Assembly (NCBI RefSeq): GCF_032341175.1
Contig: NZ_CP135435.1
Coordinates: 3,782,001 to 3,846,000, forward strand
DNA: 64,000 bases
Direction: 5' to 3'
Source: Bacillus sp. DTU_2020_1000418_1_SI_GHA_SEK_038
Lineage (GTDB): Bacteria > Bacillota > Bacilli > Bacillales > Cytobacillaceae
Shown: positions 25,360 through 34,628 of the stretch, one piece after another
Position numbering within the stretch: position 1 is the first letter of the stretch
Layout of the letters: each line of letters starts with the position of its first letter
Notes under the pieces: model-generated
The model's input: the letters and a program-made list of their open reading frames with translations, nothing else
What the model was told of the DNA's origin: nothing
Database searches by the model: none
Made by a program: the position numbers and the translations under genes

Positions 25360-25479
25360 TATATATCTTGAAATTCACTGATATATCTCGAAAGTCGCCG
25401 ATATATCTCGAAAGTCGCCGATATATCCTGAAAGTCGCTGATATATTCCGAAAGTCGCTGATATATCTTTAAAAGCTAC
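25360..25479. repeat. 20-bp tandem repeat, six units
   Basis: Six consecutive 20-bp units with consensus GATATATCTCGAAAGTCGCC start at 25360, 25380, 25400, 25420, 25440 and 25460. Units two and three are identical; the outer ones are degenerate. No reading frame or RNA gene explains them. Confidence 0.9.
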
Positions 25480-25520
25480 GCCATATAACTCAAATAAGCC
25501 CCGAAATTTTGAAAGTGAAT

Positions 25521-25570
25521 AAAAAAAGGACTGCATCATCTTTTATTAAAAAGATTTGCAGTCCTCTTTC
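25521..25570. terminator. terminator after the aldehyde dehydrogenase gene
   Basis: AGGACTGCA and TGCAGTCCT form the outer stem, ATCTTTT and AAAAGAT the inner stem, with A/T runs on both sides. Confidence 0.85.
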
Positions 25571-26992
25571 TTAATTTCTATTAAAAACAACTAGCTTCTG
25601 CTCAGTCATTTCTTCAATCGCATATTTTATACCTTCCCGGCCAACTCCACTTTCTTTAACACCGCCGTATGGCATGTGGTCCACTCGGAAGGTTGGAATG
25701 TCATTGATCATGACTCCTCCTACATGTAGCTGCTGTGCTGCAGTTAGTGCGGTATGGACGTTATCCGTATAGATACCAGCCTGGAGCCCATACCGGGAAT
25801 CATTCACAAGCTCAATGGCCTCATCCACAGATTTCACTTTATTAATCAGCACAATCGGGGCAAATACTTCCTGACAGGATACCTTTAGACAAGGATCAGC
25901 ATCTAAGAGAACAGTCGGCAATAAAATATTCCCCTCCGATGTTCCACCTACAGCCACCTTAGCTCCCTGCTGTTTCGCTTCCTCCAGCCAATCAAGCGTC
26001 CGCTGTACATCTTTTTCCGTAATTAAAGCGGAAACATCTGTCGCCGGATCAAGCGGATCGCCAATATTCAGCTTCTTCGTTGCTTCAACAAATTTGTCAA
26101 CAAAAGCCTCATATAAATCTTCATGAATATATACACGCTGCAAGGAAATGCAAACCTGGCCTTGAAAGCCGAATGCGCCTGCTACACAACGCGAAATAAT
26201 TTTATCAATATTAATCTCTTTATCAATAATGACCGCGGCATTCGAACCTAACTCCAGCGTAACACGCTTTAACCCCGCTTTATTCCGGATTCCAATCCCC
26301 ACCGCAGGACTTCCGGTAAATGAAATCTTTTGGACCCGGTCGTCTTTCACAAGCTTTTCACCAATGATCGATCCACTGCCTGTTACAACATTCAAGGCAC
26401 CAGCCGGCAATCCCGCTTCTTGGAATAATTCAGCAATGAAAAACGCCGATAACGGAGTTTGACCAGCAGGTTTCAAAACAACAGTATTCCCTGAAGCAAT
26501 AGCTGGCCCTACCTTGTGTGCGACTAAATTCATTGGAAAATTAAAAGGGGTTATCGCGCCAATCACTCCAATTGGTTCCCGCACGGTGTAGGCCAGTCTT
26601 CCTTCCCCGCCAGGTGCCGCATCAAGCGGAATCGTTTCCCCATGAATACGCTTCGCTTCTTCAGCAGCAAATTTATATGTTTGAATCGTGCGGGCTACTT
26701 CCGTCCTTGCCGCAGATATTGGCTTGGCAGCCTCAGTGGCAATAACTTCAGCTGCCTCATCAGCCCTCTTCTCTAATAGGAATACTACTTTTTCTAATAT
26801 TTGCGCTCGTTGATGGCTTGGCATAGCCGCCATTATTTTTCTTGCGTTAAAAGCAGCCTCTAATCCTCTATCAATCTCTTCCACCGTTGCTGCTGGAATC
26901 TCGGCAATCACCTTTCCACTGTAAGGAGAGCTTAGTGGTACATACTGACTTGCCTCGATCCATTCACCATTCATGAATAATTTCTTCTTCAA
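25571..26992 (-). CDS. aldehyde dehydrogenase
   Basis: A 473-residue NAD(P)-dependent ALDH. Catalytic Cys281 lies in GFQGQVC, Glu247 in LELGSN (many ALDHs have LELGGK), and Asn151 in TPFNFP. The LELGSN form occurs in the lactaldehyde/phosphonoacetaldehyde-like ALDH groups. Start is TTG with GGGGAG 6 nt upstream. It lies 65 nt downstream of the class III aminotransferase, so the pair probably turns an omega-amino acid into a dicarboxylate through the semialdehyde. The exact substrate is not set by sequence. Confidence 0.93.
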   Translation of the reverse strand: MKKKLFMNGEWIEASQYVPLSSPYSGKVIAEIPAATVEEIDRGLEAAFNARKIMAAMPSHQRAQILEKVVFLLEKRADEAAEVIATEAAKPISAARTEVARTIQTYKFAAEEAKRIHGETIPLDAAPGGEGRLAYTVREPIGVIGAITPFNFPMNLVAHKVGPAIASGNTVVLKPAGQTPLSAFFIAELFQEAGLPAGALNVVTGSGSIIGEKLVKDDRVQKISFTGSPAVGIGIRNKAGLKRVTLELGSNAAVIIDKEINIDKIISRCVAGAFGFQGQVCISLQRVYIHEDLYEAFVDKFVEATKKLNIGDPLDPATDVSALITEKDVQRTLDWLEEAKQQGAKVAVGGTSEGNILLPTVLLDADPCLKVSCQEVFAPIVLINKVKSVDEAIELVNDSRYGLQAGIYTDNVHTALTAAQQLHVGGVMINDIPTFRVDHMPYGGVKESGVGREGIKYAIEEMTEQKLVVFNRN

Positions 26993-27057
26993 TTAGATCT
27001 CCCCTTATTCATTCTTATCTTAATAGTTTTATATTCTTCATTATCACCCAAAACCCT

Positions 27058-28392
27058 TTATAACTTTAAAACCTCAGCTTCAATTGCCGCAATCGCATCA
27101 TGTAGGATATCAAGCATTCTTGCCATCTCTTCTTTATTGATAATTAACGGCGGCGCAAATACAAGCGTATCCTGGCCATCAAACACGACAGATCTGCAAA
27201 TCAGGCCCCGCTTTGCCGCTTCGGTTACAATCATTGGTGCTAATGGAGCCGAAAATTTCTCATTTGTCTGTTGATCTTTTACAATTTCAATGCCGCCCAT
27301 CAATCCAAGGCCCTTTACTTTACCAACAATTTTACGCTCGCCTTGAATCCATTTAAAGCCTTTTAGCATTTCGTCTCCCATGATTTCAGCATTCTTAATA
27401 AGGTTTTCCTCTTCAATAATTTCGATATTTTTCAATGCAACTGCACAAGCCATTGGGTGCCCGCTGTACGTATAGCCATGCAACAGTGTCCCTGTCGAGA
27501 GCTCAGTAAAATCTTGGTGAATTTTTTCAGAAATCATTACGCCGCCTAATTGGGCGTAGCCACTCGTCACACCTTTTGCAAAGCACATCATATCTGGCAC
27601 AACCCCATAATGCTCAATCCCAAAATATTTCCCTGTCCGGCCAAATCCTGTAATCACTTCGTCTGTTATAAATAAAATGCCATACTCATCACAAATACTT
27701 CTAACTTCCTTAAAATAGCCATCTGGTGCGACATGCAGCCCTCCTGCTCCTTGCACAGGCTCTGCAATAAACGCCGCAATGGACTCTGGACCTTCCGCTT
27801 CAATCACATCACGCAAATCTTGAGTTGAAAAGTGATCTGCGTAGCAGTAATCTGGATCAAATGAGTTTGTAAAGTCACGGAACGGCTTCAAGCCAGTTGC
27901 ATTTGTCGAACCCATCGCGACTCCGTGATAGGACTTCGTTCGCGAGATGATCTTTTTTCGATTCGGCTGCCCTTTTAAAATCCAATAATGGCGTGCCAGT
28001 TTATACGCTGTATCATTTGCCTCTGAACCGCCGGAAGTAAAGAATGTGGCCTTTAAATCCCCAGGTGCAATCTCGGCCAATTTTGCAGCCAAACGAATCG
28101 CAGGTTCATTGCTAAATGTAGCAAAGCATGAGGAGAATGCTAGCTTGGACATTTGTTCCATCGCCACTTTCCCCAATTCCTCTCTCCCATGCCCAACATT
28201 CACATTCCATAGAGAAGACATGCCATCAATGACTGTATTCCCCGCCATGTCGTGAAGGTGTACCCCTTTCCCTTCTGTAAAAATAAACGATGGCCCCTGA
28301 TCTTGCTGCTGCTTTATAGGAGAGGTTGGATGCAGAAAATGTTTCTTATCAAAGTCCATTAATTCTTGAATGCTACTCGTATTCTTTATCAT
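27058..28392 (-). CDS. class III (omega-amino acid) aminotransferase
   Basis: A 444-residue PLP enzyme of the class III aminotransferase family. The PLP Lys is K273 in CFAKGVTSGY, the cofactor Asp is D244 in FITDEVITGFGRTG, and TSGGSEANDTA is near residue 120. It is in the omega-amino acid:pyruvate / GABA-type group. It follows a sigma-54 promoter at 28444-28460, precedes the aldehyde dehydrogenase, and is oriented with the catabolic cluster, which suggests it removes the amino group from the ring-opened product. Confidence 0.92.
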   Translation of the reverse strand: MIKNTSSIQELMDFDKKHFLHPTSPIKQQQDQGPSFIFTEGKGVHLHDMAGNTVIDGMSSLWNVNVGHGREELGKVAMEQMSKLAFSSCFATFSNEPAIRLAAKLAEIAPGDLKATFFTSGGSEANDTAYKLARHYWILKGQPNRKKIISRTKSYHGVAMGSTNATGLKPFRDFTNSFDPDYCYADHFSTQDLRDVIEAEGPESIAAFIAEPVQGAGGLHVAPDGYFKEVRSICDEYGILFITDEVITGFGRTGKYFGIEHYGVVPDMMCFAKGVTSGYAQLGGVMISEKIHQDFTELSTGTLLHGYTYSGHPMACAVALKNIEIIEEENLIKNAEIMGDEMLKGFKWIQGERKIVGKVKGLGLMGGIEIVKDQQTNEKFSAPLAPMIVTEAAKRGLICRSVVFDGQDTLVFAPPLIINKEEMARMLDILHDAIAAIEAEVLKL

Positions 28393-28443
28393 AATTTAAT
28401 TCCTCCTAGAAAAATTTAGCTTCGTTCTTATATAATTTGTAAA

Positions 28444-28460
28444 TGCAAATTTTATGCCAA
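28444..28460 (-). promoter_or_regulatory. sigma-54 (-24/-12) promoter for aminotransferase-ALDH
   Basis: On minus TTGGCATAAAATTTGCA fits TGGCAYR-N4-TTGCA, with the -12 element about 50 bp upstream of the aminotransferase start codon. No copy of the CTTTCA/TGAAAG activator palindrome is evident nearby. Confidence 0.82.
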
Positions 28461-28501
28461 CTTTTTATTAGAATCTTTCCTCCATCTTGACGCTTAGAAA
28501 T

Positions 28502-28700
28502 TAAGCGGACATGAAATTCGCTATTTCCATTAAATGACCCTAATTTAAGGGCTAAGCGGACACGGGGGTACTTTATTCACGAAATAACACAAGGATATCA
28601 ATGCTTTTCTACAAAATAACGTACCCTATGTCCACAAAGATACAGAATTACCTCATTTCCGTCCAAATAACGGCCCTGATGTCCGCAAAGATAACAAAGT
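28502..28700. repeat. degenerate 51-bp-period repeats in the aminotransferase-urease gap
   Basis: TAAGCGGACA occurs at 28502 and 28553 (51 bp apart), and AAATAAC with TGTCCRCAAAGATA recurs in the opposite sense at 28614 and 28665 (51 bp apart). The block fills most of the 610-nt gene-free stretch between the aminotransferase and ureA. Confidence 0.6.
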
Positions 28701-28873
28701 TTATGATCTGCGTTCACCGTATGTGTGGCCTACATTTATTATTGACGCTTGTCGCCATAGCCTAAAATATCCAACACTCAGATTTAATCTTTACCTGGAT
28801 TGGGTATACTTTAGCGGGAAAGTCCCTTTTTTTCCCTCGAAAATATTGTTTTATATATATAAAAGGGTTTATC

Positions 28874-28902
28874 TTCACCTTCAAATTTTTTTATGCTAGA
28901 AT
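28874..28902 (+). promoter_or_regulatory. candidate sigma-A promoter of the urease operon
   Basis: TTCACC (28874-28879), a 17-nt spacer and TAGAAT (28897-28902), 100 bp upstream of ureA. The -35 element is only a fair match. Confidence 0.4.
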
Positions 28903-29002
28903 CCTTCTAGTAGGGGGACATGCCGCGATTTTTCAATGGAAATTAATTGAGAAATAGGACCCTGAAATTTTTAAATATTAAATGATAGAAGGGGGTTATA
29001 TT

Positions 29003-29305
29003 ATGCATCTATTGCCACGGGAAATTGACAAGCTCATGATTGTAGTGGCTGCAGATCTTGCCAAACGCCGGAAGGATAGAGGATTAAAACTAAACCATCC
29101 GGAGGCAGTAGCTCTTATTACCTATGAGGTAATGGAGGGGGCAAGAGATGGAAAAACAGTCGCCGAGCTTATGGAGTATGGAGCAACTATTTTATCAAGA
29201 GAAGATGTTATGGACGGAATACCAGAAATGATTAATGATATTCAAGTCGAAGTGACATTTCCAGATGGAACCAAATTGGTTACAGTACACAGTCCTATTA
29301 GATAA
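29003..29305 (+). CDS. ureA: urease subunit gamma
   Basis: A 100-residue Ure[20 protein letters not shown], then [10 protein letters not shown] and the [17 protein letters not shown] end are diagnostic. It forms the (UreABC)3 apoenzyme that hydrolyses urea to ammonia and carbamate. I chose the ATG at 29003 because GGGGG lies 6 nt upstream; an in-frame ATG at 28982 would overlap that site. First gene of ureABCEFGD. Confidence 0.97.
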   Translation: MHLLPREIDKLMIVVAADLAKRRKDRGLKLNHPEAVALITYEVMEGARDGKTVAELMEYGATILSREDVMDGIPEMINDIQVEVTFPDGTKLVTVHSPIR

Positions 29306-29322
29306 ACAGGAGGGAGCGTTTA

Positions 29323-29646
29323 ATGCTGCCAGGAGAATACGTCTTAAAAGATGAAGATATTATCATTAATGAAGGAAAAGAAGTCTTTATTATTTCTGTT
29401 ACAAATACGGGTGACCGCCCAGTTCAAGTAGGTTCACACTTTCATTTTTACGAAGTGAATGATGCTCTTAAATTTGAGAGGGAAAAAGCTTACGGGAAAA
29501 GATTAAATATTCCTGCCGGAGCAGCTGTGCGTTTTGAGCCAGGTGATGAAAAGGAGATCCAGCTTATACAATTTGCTGGTGAACGCCGCGTTTACGGTTT
29601 CAATAATAAGGTAGATGGCTCTTTAGAAAGTGAGGATAATAAATGA
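29323..29646 (+). CDS. ureB: urease subunit beta
   Basis: A 107-residue Ure[19 protein letters not shown], then [19 protein letters not shown], then [10 protein letters not shown]. Full length. AGGAGGG precedes the ATG and its stop overlaps ureC by 4 nt (ATGA). Confidence 0.97.
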   Translation: MLPGEYVLKDEDIIINEGKEVFIISVTNTGDRPVQVGSHFHFYEVNDALKFEREKAYGKRLNIPAGAAVRFEPGDEKEIQLIQFAGERRVYGFNNKVDGSLESEDNK

Positions 29647-31355
29647 GTTTTAAAATGTCCAGAAAGCAGTATGCTGAAATGTACGGGCCAACAACAGGCG
29701 ACTCCATCCGTCTAGCAGATACTGACCTATTTATTCAAATTGAGAAAGATCATACAACATATGGAGAAGAAGTAGTCTTTGGCGGCGGGAAAGTAATTCG
29801 TGACGGTATGGGGCAGCACCCTCTTGCAACACGCGGGGAAGGTGTAGCAGATACAGTCATCACAAACATCGTTATTTTTGATTACACAGGAATTTACAAA
29901 GCTGACTTAGCTATTAAAGACGGCAAGATTTTTGGCATCGGCAAAAGCGGCAATCCGCTCATTATGGATAATGTCGATATTATCATAGGTGCAGCTACTG
30001 AAATCATTGCTGGAGAAGGCTTAATCGTGACAGCCGGAGCCATTGATACGCATGTGCATTTTATTAATCCAGAACAAGTGCAAACGGCTCTAACATCTGG
30101 CACAACGACATTAATTGGAGGAGGAACAGGACCTGCAGCTGGATCACGGGCAACAACAGTAACTCCTGGAGAATGGAATATTCACCGGATGCTAGAAGCT
30201 GCGGAAGGTTTGCCGATTAACGTTGGCTTTACAGGCAAAGGACATGCGGCATCCATCGCGCCTTTAGCAGAGCAAGTGAAAGCTGGAGTTATTGGACTAA
30301 AAGTACACGAAGACTGGGGAGCAACAGGCTCATCCCTAGATTATGCACTAAGGGTTGCAGACGAATATGATATTCAAGTGGCCCTGCACGCAGATACTTT
30401 GAACGAGAGCGGATTTATGGAAACGACAATGGCTGCAGTGAAAGACCGTGTTTTGCATATGTATCATACAGAAGGAGCTGGCGGAGGACATGCCCCCGAT
30501 TTAATCAAATCTGCGGGATACCATAACATCCTGCCCTCATCAACAAACCCAACCCTCCCTTATACCGTTAATACAATTGACGAACATCTTGATATGGTCA
30601 TGGTTTGCCATCACTTAAACCCTTCTGTTCCAGAGGATATCGCGTTTGCCGATTCAAGAATCAGAAGAGAGACCATTGCCGCGGAAGATATTCTTCAGGA
30701 TATGGGTGTGTTTAGTATGGTCAGCTCTGACGCTCAAGCGATGGGCCGAGTAGGAGAAGTCGTTTTGCGTACTTGGCAAGTGGCTGACAAAATGAAGAAA
30801 CAAAGAGGGATTATGTCTGGCGATAGTCAATATGCAGATAATAATCGTGCAAAACGCTATATTGCGAAATATACAATTAACCCAGCGATTACACATGGAA
30901 TTTCCAACCATGTCGGTTCAATCGAAATTGGGAAAATTGCAGATTTAGTTCTTTGGTCTCCGAAATTCTTTGGAGTAAAGCCTGAAATGGTTCTTAAAAA
31001 CGGACTTGCCGTAACAGGATTAATGGGGGATGCCAACGCTTCTATCCCGACTCCACAGCCTTATATTTACAGACCAATGTATGCCCAATTCGGAAAAGCC
31101 TTATCGAAAAGCTCGATTACTTTTATTTCTCAGGCTGCCTATGATGATGGTGTTCACGAAAAGCTTGGTTTGAAAAAAATAATTCTTCCTGTTGGCGGGA
31201 TCCGGACCTTATCGAAAAAAGATATGAAATTAAATTCGGAAACTCCGGATATTACAGTCGATCCGCAAACATATGAAGTAAGAGTTAACGGTGAGCTGCT
31301 GACATGTGAACCAGTAGATACGGTACCAATGGGACAGCGATATTTCTTATTCTGA
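29643..31355 (+). CDS. ureC: urease catalytic subunit alpha
   Basis: A 570-residue UreC with all nickel-site parts visible: HVHF (first His pair), the carbamylated Lys in [16 protein letters not shown], the flap region [12 protein letters not shown] and the Asp in SSDAQAMGR. Full length, so the enzyme should be functional once nickel is inserted by UreDEFG. Confidence 0.98.
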   Translation: MSFKMSRKQYAEMYGPTTGDSIRLADTDLFIQIEKDHTTYGEEVVFGGGKVIRDGMGQHPLATRGEGVADTVITNIVIFDYTGIYKADLAIKDGKIFGIGKSGNPLIMDNVDIIIGAATEIIAGEGLIVTAGAIDTHVHFINPEQVQTALTSGTTTLIGGGTGPAAGSRATTVTPGEWNIHRMLEAAEGLPINVGFTGKGHAASIAPLAEQVKAGVIGLKVHEDWGATGSSLDYALRVADEYDIQVALHADTLNESGFMETTMAAVKDRVLHMYHTEGAGGGHAPDLIKSAGYHNILPSSTNPTLPYTVNTIDEHLDMVMVCHHLNPSVPEDIAFADSRIRRETIAAEDILQDMGVFSMVSSDAQAMGRVGEVVLRTWQVADKMKKQRGIMSGDSQYADNNRAKRYIAKYTINPAITHGISNHVGSIEIGKIADLVLWSPKFFGVKPEMVLKNGLAVTGLMGDANASIPTPQPYIYRPMYAQFGKALSKSSITFISQAAYDDGVHEKLGLKKIILPVGGIRTLSKKDMKLNSETPDITVDPQTYEVRVNGELLTCEPVDTVPMGQRYFLF

Positions 31356-31365
31356 GGTGAAAAGA

Positions 31366-31821
31366 TTGATAATTGAAAAGGTTGTTACAAACTTAGAAAA
31401 TATGGATCAAGAAGAAATAAAGAAACGCCATATCGAAAAGGTTTACTTAGAAAGCGCACATTTAATGAAACGTATTCAGAGAGTAAAAACGGATCATGGC
31501 AACGAGCTTGGCATTCGCTTAAAAGAACCACGAGACCTTTTGGCAGGCGATGTGCTATACATGGACGATAAAAATATGATTGTTATCGATGTGCTCACAG
31601 ACGATCTGCTCGTCATCAGCCCACGAAGCATAAAGGAAATGGGAACAATCGCCCATCAGCTTGGAAACCGGCATCTTCCAGCTCAGTTTGAAGAGAATGA
31701 TATGCTCGTTCAATATGATTATTTAGTTGAAGAACTGCTGCAAGAGCTTGGTATTCCTTATACCCGCGAAGATCGAAAAGTGAAGCAAGCATTCCGCCAT
31801 ATAGGTCACAGCCATGGATAA
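31366..31821 (+). CDS. ureE: urease accessory nickel chaperone UreE
   Basis: A 151-residue UreE that delivers Ni to the UreDFG complex. The C-terminal tail ends FRHIGHSHG, a short His-rich nickel site. The frame opens with GTG at 31357, but GAGGTG spaced 6 nt from TTG at 31366 makes the latter the better start (giving MIIEKVV). Overlaps ureF by 8 nt. Confidence 0.92.
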   Translation: MIIEKVVTNLENMDQEEIKKRHIEKVYLESAHLMKRIQRVKTDHGNELGIRLKEPRDLLAGDVLYMDDKNMIVIDVLTDDLLVISPRSIKEMGTIAHQLGNRHLPAQFEENDMLVQYDYLVEELLQELGIPYTREDRKVKQAFRHIGHSHG

Positions 31822-32500
31822 TAGAATTCTCTCTCTGTTTCAGCTATGTGACTCTAATTTTCCTACAGGAGCTTTCAGCCACTCCTTCGGTTTAGAGAGT
31901 TACATCCAGGAAGAGAAAGTGAAAGACTCAGAGACTTTTTTCCAGTGGCTGCAAGTATATTTGCATGAACAGCTCATTTATACGGACGGTCTTGCTTGCC
32001 GTATGACTTATGACGCTCTTGTAATTGAAGATTTTCAAAAAATCTGGAAACTCGATCGTTTAGTTACTGTCCAAAACTTGCCAAGGGAAACACGCCAAGG
32101 CACGAAAATGATCGGAACGCGAATGCTAAAGCTCACGGAATCTTTATATGAGCTGGAAATTCTCTCGCAATATAGAGAGAGAATTACAAAGAAACAGTCA
32201 TTCGGTCACCCATCCATTGTTTTTTCCATAGTTGCACATGGCCTTGGGGTGACGAAGCAGGATGCCATTCTTTATTATTTGTATTCGGCTATTTCCAGCC
32301 AGGTTCAAAACGCAGTACGGGCTATTCCGTTAGGCCAAACAGCGGGACAAGTCATCACACATAAATTTCAAACCGAATTAGCCCAGGCAGTTGAAAAAAT
32401 CCTTCAGCTCCCCGAAGATGATTTCGGCATCGTGTCTCCAGGTCTTGAACTAGCTCAAATGAACCATGAACGAGTAAATATTCGAATTTTTATGTCTTAA
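31814..32500 (+). CDS. ureF: urease accessory protein UreF
   Basis: A 228-residue all-helical UreF. It starts [20 protein letters not shown] with the family's [13 protein letters not shown] signature. It bridges UreD and UreG during activation of the apoenzyme. Co-transcribed with ureE and ureG. Confidence 0.95.
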   Translation: MDNRILSLFQLCDSNFPTGAFSHSFGLESYIQEEKVKDSETFFQWLQVYLHEQLIYTDGLACRMTYDALVIEDFQKIWKLDRLVTVQNLPRETRQGTKMIGTRMLKLTESLYELEILSQYRERITKKQSFGHPSIVFSIVAHGLGVTKQDAILYYLYSAISSQVQNAVRAIPLGQTAGQVITHKFQTELAQAVEKILQLPEDDFGIVSPGLELAQMNHERVNIRIFMS

Positions 32501-32532
32501 TTTTTTATAAACGCAGTAAAGGAAGTGTTTGA

Positions 32533-33144
32533 ATGGAAGCAATTAAAATTGGAGTTGGAGGACCTGTTGGAGCAGGAAAAACAATGCTGATCGAAAAATT
32601 AACCCGTCATCTTGCTGATGAAATTAAAATGGCGGTCGTAACGAATGATATTTACACAAAAGAGGACGCAAAGTTTTTAATTCAGAACGGTGTTTTGCCT
32701 GAAGATCGTATCATCGGAGTTGAAACAGGCGGATGCCCTCATACGGCTATACGCGAAGATGCTTCGATGAATTTTGCTGCCATTGATGAGTTAATCGAGC
32801 GCCATCCAGATGTCGAGCTTATCTTTGTGGAAAGCGGCGGGGACAACCTTGCAGCCACTTTTAGTCCAGAACTAGTAGACTTCTCTATTTATATTATTGA
32901 TGTTGCACAAGGCGAGAAAATTCCGCGCAAAGGCGGACAAGGGATGATTAAATCTGATTTATTCATCATTAACAAAACAGACCTTGCTCCTTTTGTTGGT
33001 GCCAGCCTTGAAGTAATGGCTCAGGATACGAAGGTTTTCCGCGGAGAAAAGCCATTCTTTTTCACTAATTTAAAAAAGGATGAAGGTCTCCCTGAAGTGA
33101 TTGACTGGATTAAGAAGAATGCTTTATTAAAAGGATTAGAGTAA
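32533..33144 (+). CDS. ureG: urease accessory GTPase UreG
   Basis: A 203-residue SIMIBI GTPase: Walker [12 protein letters not shown], the metal-binding CPH in [15 protein letters not shown], and [11 protein letters not shown] for guanine specificity. GTP hydrolysis drives nickel insertion. GGAAGTG precedes the ATG. Confidence 0.97.
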   Translation: MEAIKIGVGGPVGAGKTMLIEKLTRHLADEIKMAVVTNDIYTKEDAKFLIQNGVLPEDRIIGVETGGCPHTAIREDASMNFAAIDELIERHPDVELIFVESGGDNLAATFSPELVDFSIYIIDVAQGEKIPRKGGQGMIKSDLFIINKTDLAPFVGASLEVMAQDTKVFRGEKPFFFTNLKKDEGLPEVIDWIKKNALLKGLE

Positions 33145-33145
33145 G

Positions 33146-33970
33146 ATGACAGACTGGACTGGCGTGTTATCTTTAAATCTTGAAAACAGACACGGGAAAA
33201 CCGTTGCTAAAAATGTGTATTTTCAAGGCGCATTCAAGGTCATGCGGCCGGTTTATCATGATGATTCCGGACAGGTTTGCTATTATCTTTTAAATCCTGG
33301 CGGCGGCTATTTAGACGGCGACCGGTACCGAATGGAAATAACAATCGATGAAGGCGCCAAAGCGACTTTAACAACACAGTCGGCAACAAAGGTTTATAAG
33401 ACGCCAAATGACTATGCCTATCAAGAGACGGAGATTTCACTAAAGAAAGGCAGTTATTTAGAATATCTTCCTGATCCTTTAATTGCTTATCAACATGCTC
33501 GTTATAAGCAGAAAACAGTCATTCATATGGAAAAAGGGGCAACGTTCCTTTATACAGATATTTTAACCCCGGGCTGGTCTCCGAATGGGGAAAAGTTCAC
33601 CTATAATTCTATTCAGTTAATCACAGAGATCTATTTGGATGATCAACTAGGTGTATTTGATCACATTAAATTGATCCCCGCTCAGCAAAAATTAACTGAG
33701 TTAGGGTTTATGGAAGGATATACGCATCTAGGATCGATGATCGTAATAGGCGATCAAACGGATAGCGGTCTTCTGGATGAACTTTATGAAACGATTAAAA
33801 TGGCAGAGGGAAACATTAAATTCGGCCTATCTAAACTTGAAGTGCCGGGATTTAGTATACGAGTTCTTGCAAACTCTACCCAAATAATAGAACGAATTTT
33901 CGCCAATTGTCATCGTCTCATTAACGAAAAATGGTTCAATCATACTCCTAGATCATTAAGAAAATACTGA
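33146..33970 (+). CDS. ureD: urease accessory protein UreD (UreH)
   Basis: A 274-residue UreD with LLNPGGGYLDGDRY, TTQSATKVYKT and YLPDPLIAYQHARY. It is the scaffold that contacts urease directly. Last gene of the operon; a strong terminator follows. No urease-linked nickel permease lies in the operon itself. Confidence 0.95.
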   Translation: MTDWTGVLSLNLENRHGKTVAKNVYFQGAFKVMRPVYHDDSGQVCYYLLNPGGGYLDGDRYRMEITIDEGAKATLTTQSATKVYKTPNDYAYQETEISLKKGSYLEYLPDPLIAYQHARYKQKTVIHMEKGATFLYTDILTPGWSPNGEKFTYNSIQLITEIYLDDQLGVFDHIKLIPAQQKLTELGFMEGYTHLGSMIVIGDQTDSGLLDELYETIKMAEGNIKFGLSKLEVPGFSIRVLANSTQIIERIFANCHRLINEKWFNHTPRSLRKY

Positions 33971-33979
33971 AACTAAAGT

Positions 33980-34016
33980 CCCGGATTAGAAAATAGGAAT
34001 CCGGGCTCTTTTTTTG
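33980..34016 (+). terminator. urease operon terminator
   Basis: CCCGGATT and AATCCGGG flank a 10-nt loop and are followed by CTCTTTTTTT. Confidence 0.88.
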
Positions 34017-34103
34017 TGGAATTGATTTACTTCCCTTGAAATAAATGAATATATAGTTTAAGCTAGGAAAAACTTTAGCTGAGACCTGTAGAGGAGGTTA
34101 AGT

Positions 34104-34574
34104 ATGCCCGAGGAAAAAAAGGGAAAGCCAGTAATTGAAGATTTTGAGGTTGAAAAACTTTTCGAAGACCGCCCACATGAGCGACACGCATTCTCATTTA
34201 AGGTACAAGGTGATGAATATAAAGGACATTATCACGAGGACGAAATTATATGGCTTCATCCACACCCAAAACAAATGATTGGCGAAAGTAAAGTTGACAC
34301 GATCGAAGCGACTATACAGTCATTAATGAGACAATATGGGATTTCAAGCGGGATTGAGGATTTAGAATTAATGCCAGCATTTGAAGATCGAATCCACGAA
34401 CGGCAAGCATTTACGTTGCAAGTCCAAGGCGAAGAATTTAAAGGCTTTGTACACAAAGGAGAGATTCAATGGTTCCATCCACAGCCACAGCAAAAGCTTG
34501 AAGAAGAACATATTGAAGCGATTGAATCAGAAATCCATGAAAAAATAGCAGAGCAAACAAAGAGTGAAGAATAG
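34104..34574 (+). CDS. protein with two internal repeats (YheE-like)
   Basis: A 156-residue cytoplasmic acidic protein made of two similar units of about 70 residues. Unit one has LFEDRPHERHAFSFKVQG and DEYKGHYHEDEIIWLHPHP; unit two has AFEDRIHERQAFTLQVQG and EEFKGFVHKGEIQWFHPQP. The pattern of each unit loosely recalls the YheE (DUF5342) family, but I am not sure. GAGGAGG precedes the ATG. Single-gene unit between urease and a bidirectional terminator; function unknown. Confidence 0.7.
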   Translation: MPEEKKGKPVIEDFEVEKLFEDRPHERHAFSFKVQGDEYKGHYHEDEIIWLHPHPKQMIGESKVDTIEATIQSLMRQYGISSGIEDLELMPAFEDRIHERQAFTLQVQGEEFKGFVHKGEIQWFHPQPQQKLEEEHIEAIESEIHEKIAEQTKSEE

Positions 34575-34576
34575 CA

Positions 34577-34628
34577 AAGGGACGGTTCACGTGCTTCGAA
34601 AAGCACAAAAACCATCCCTTCTTTTCTT
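34577..34628. terminator. bidirectional terminator with nested stem
   Basis: AAGGGAcGGTT pairs with AACCaTCCCTT around an inner GTGCTT-CGAA-AAGCAC hairpin. It serves the duplicated-domain gene and the convergent ABC operon. Confidence 0.8.
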
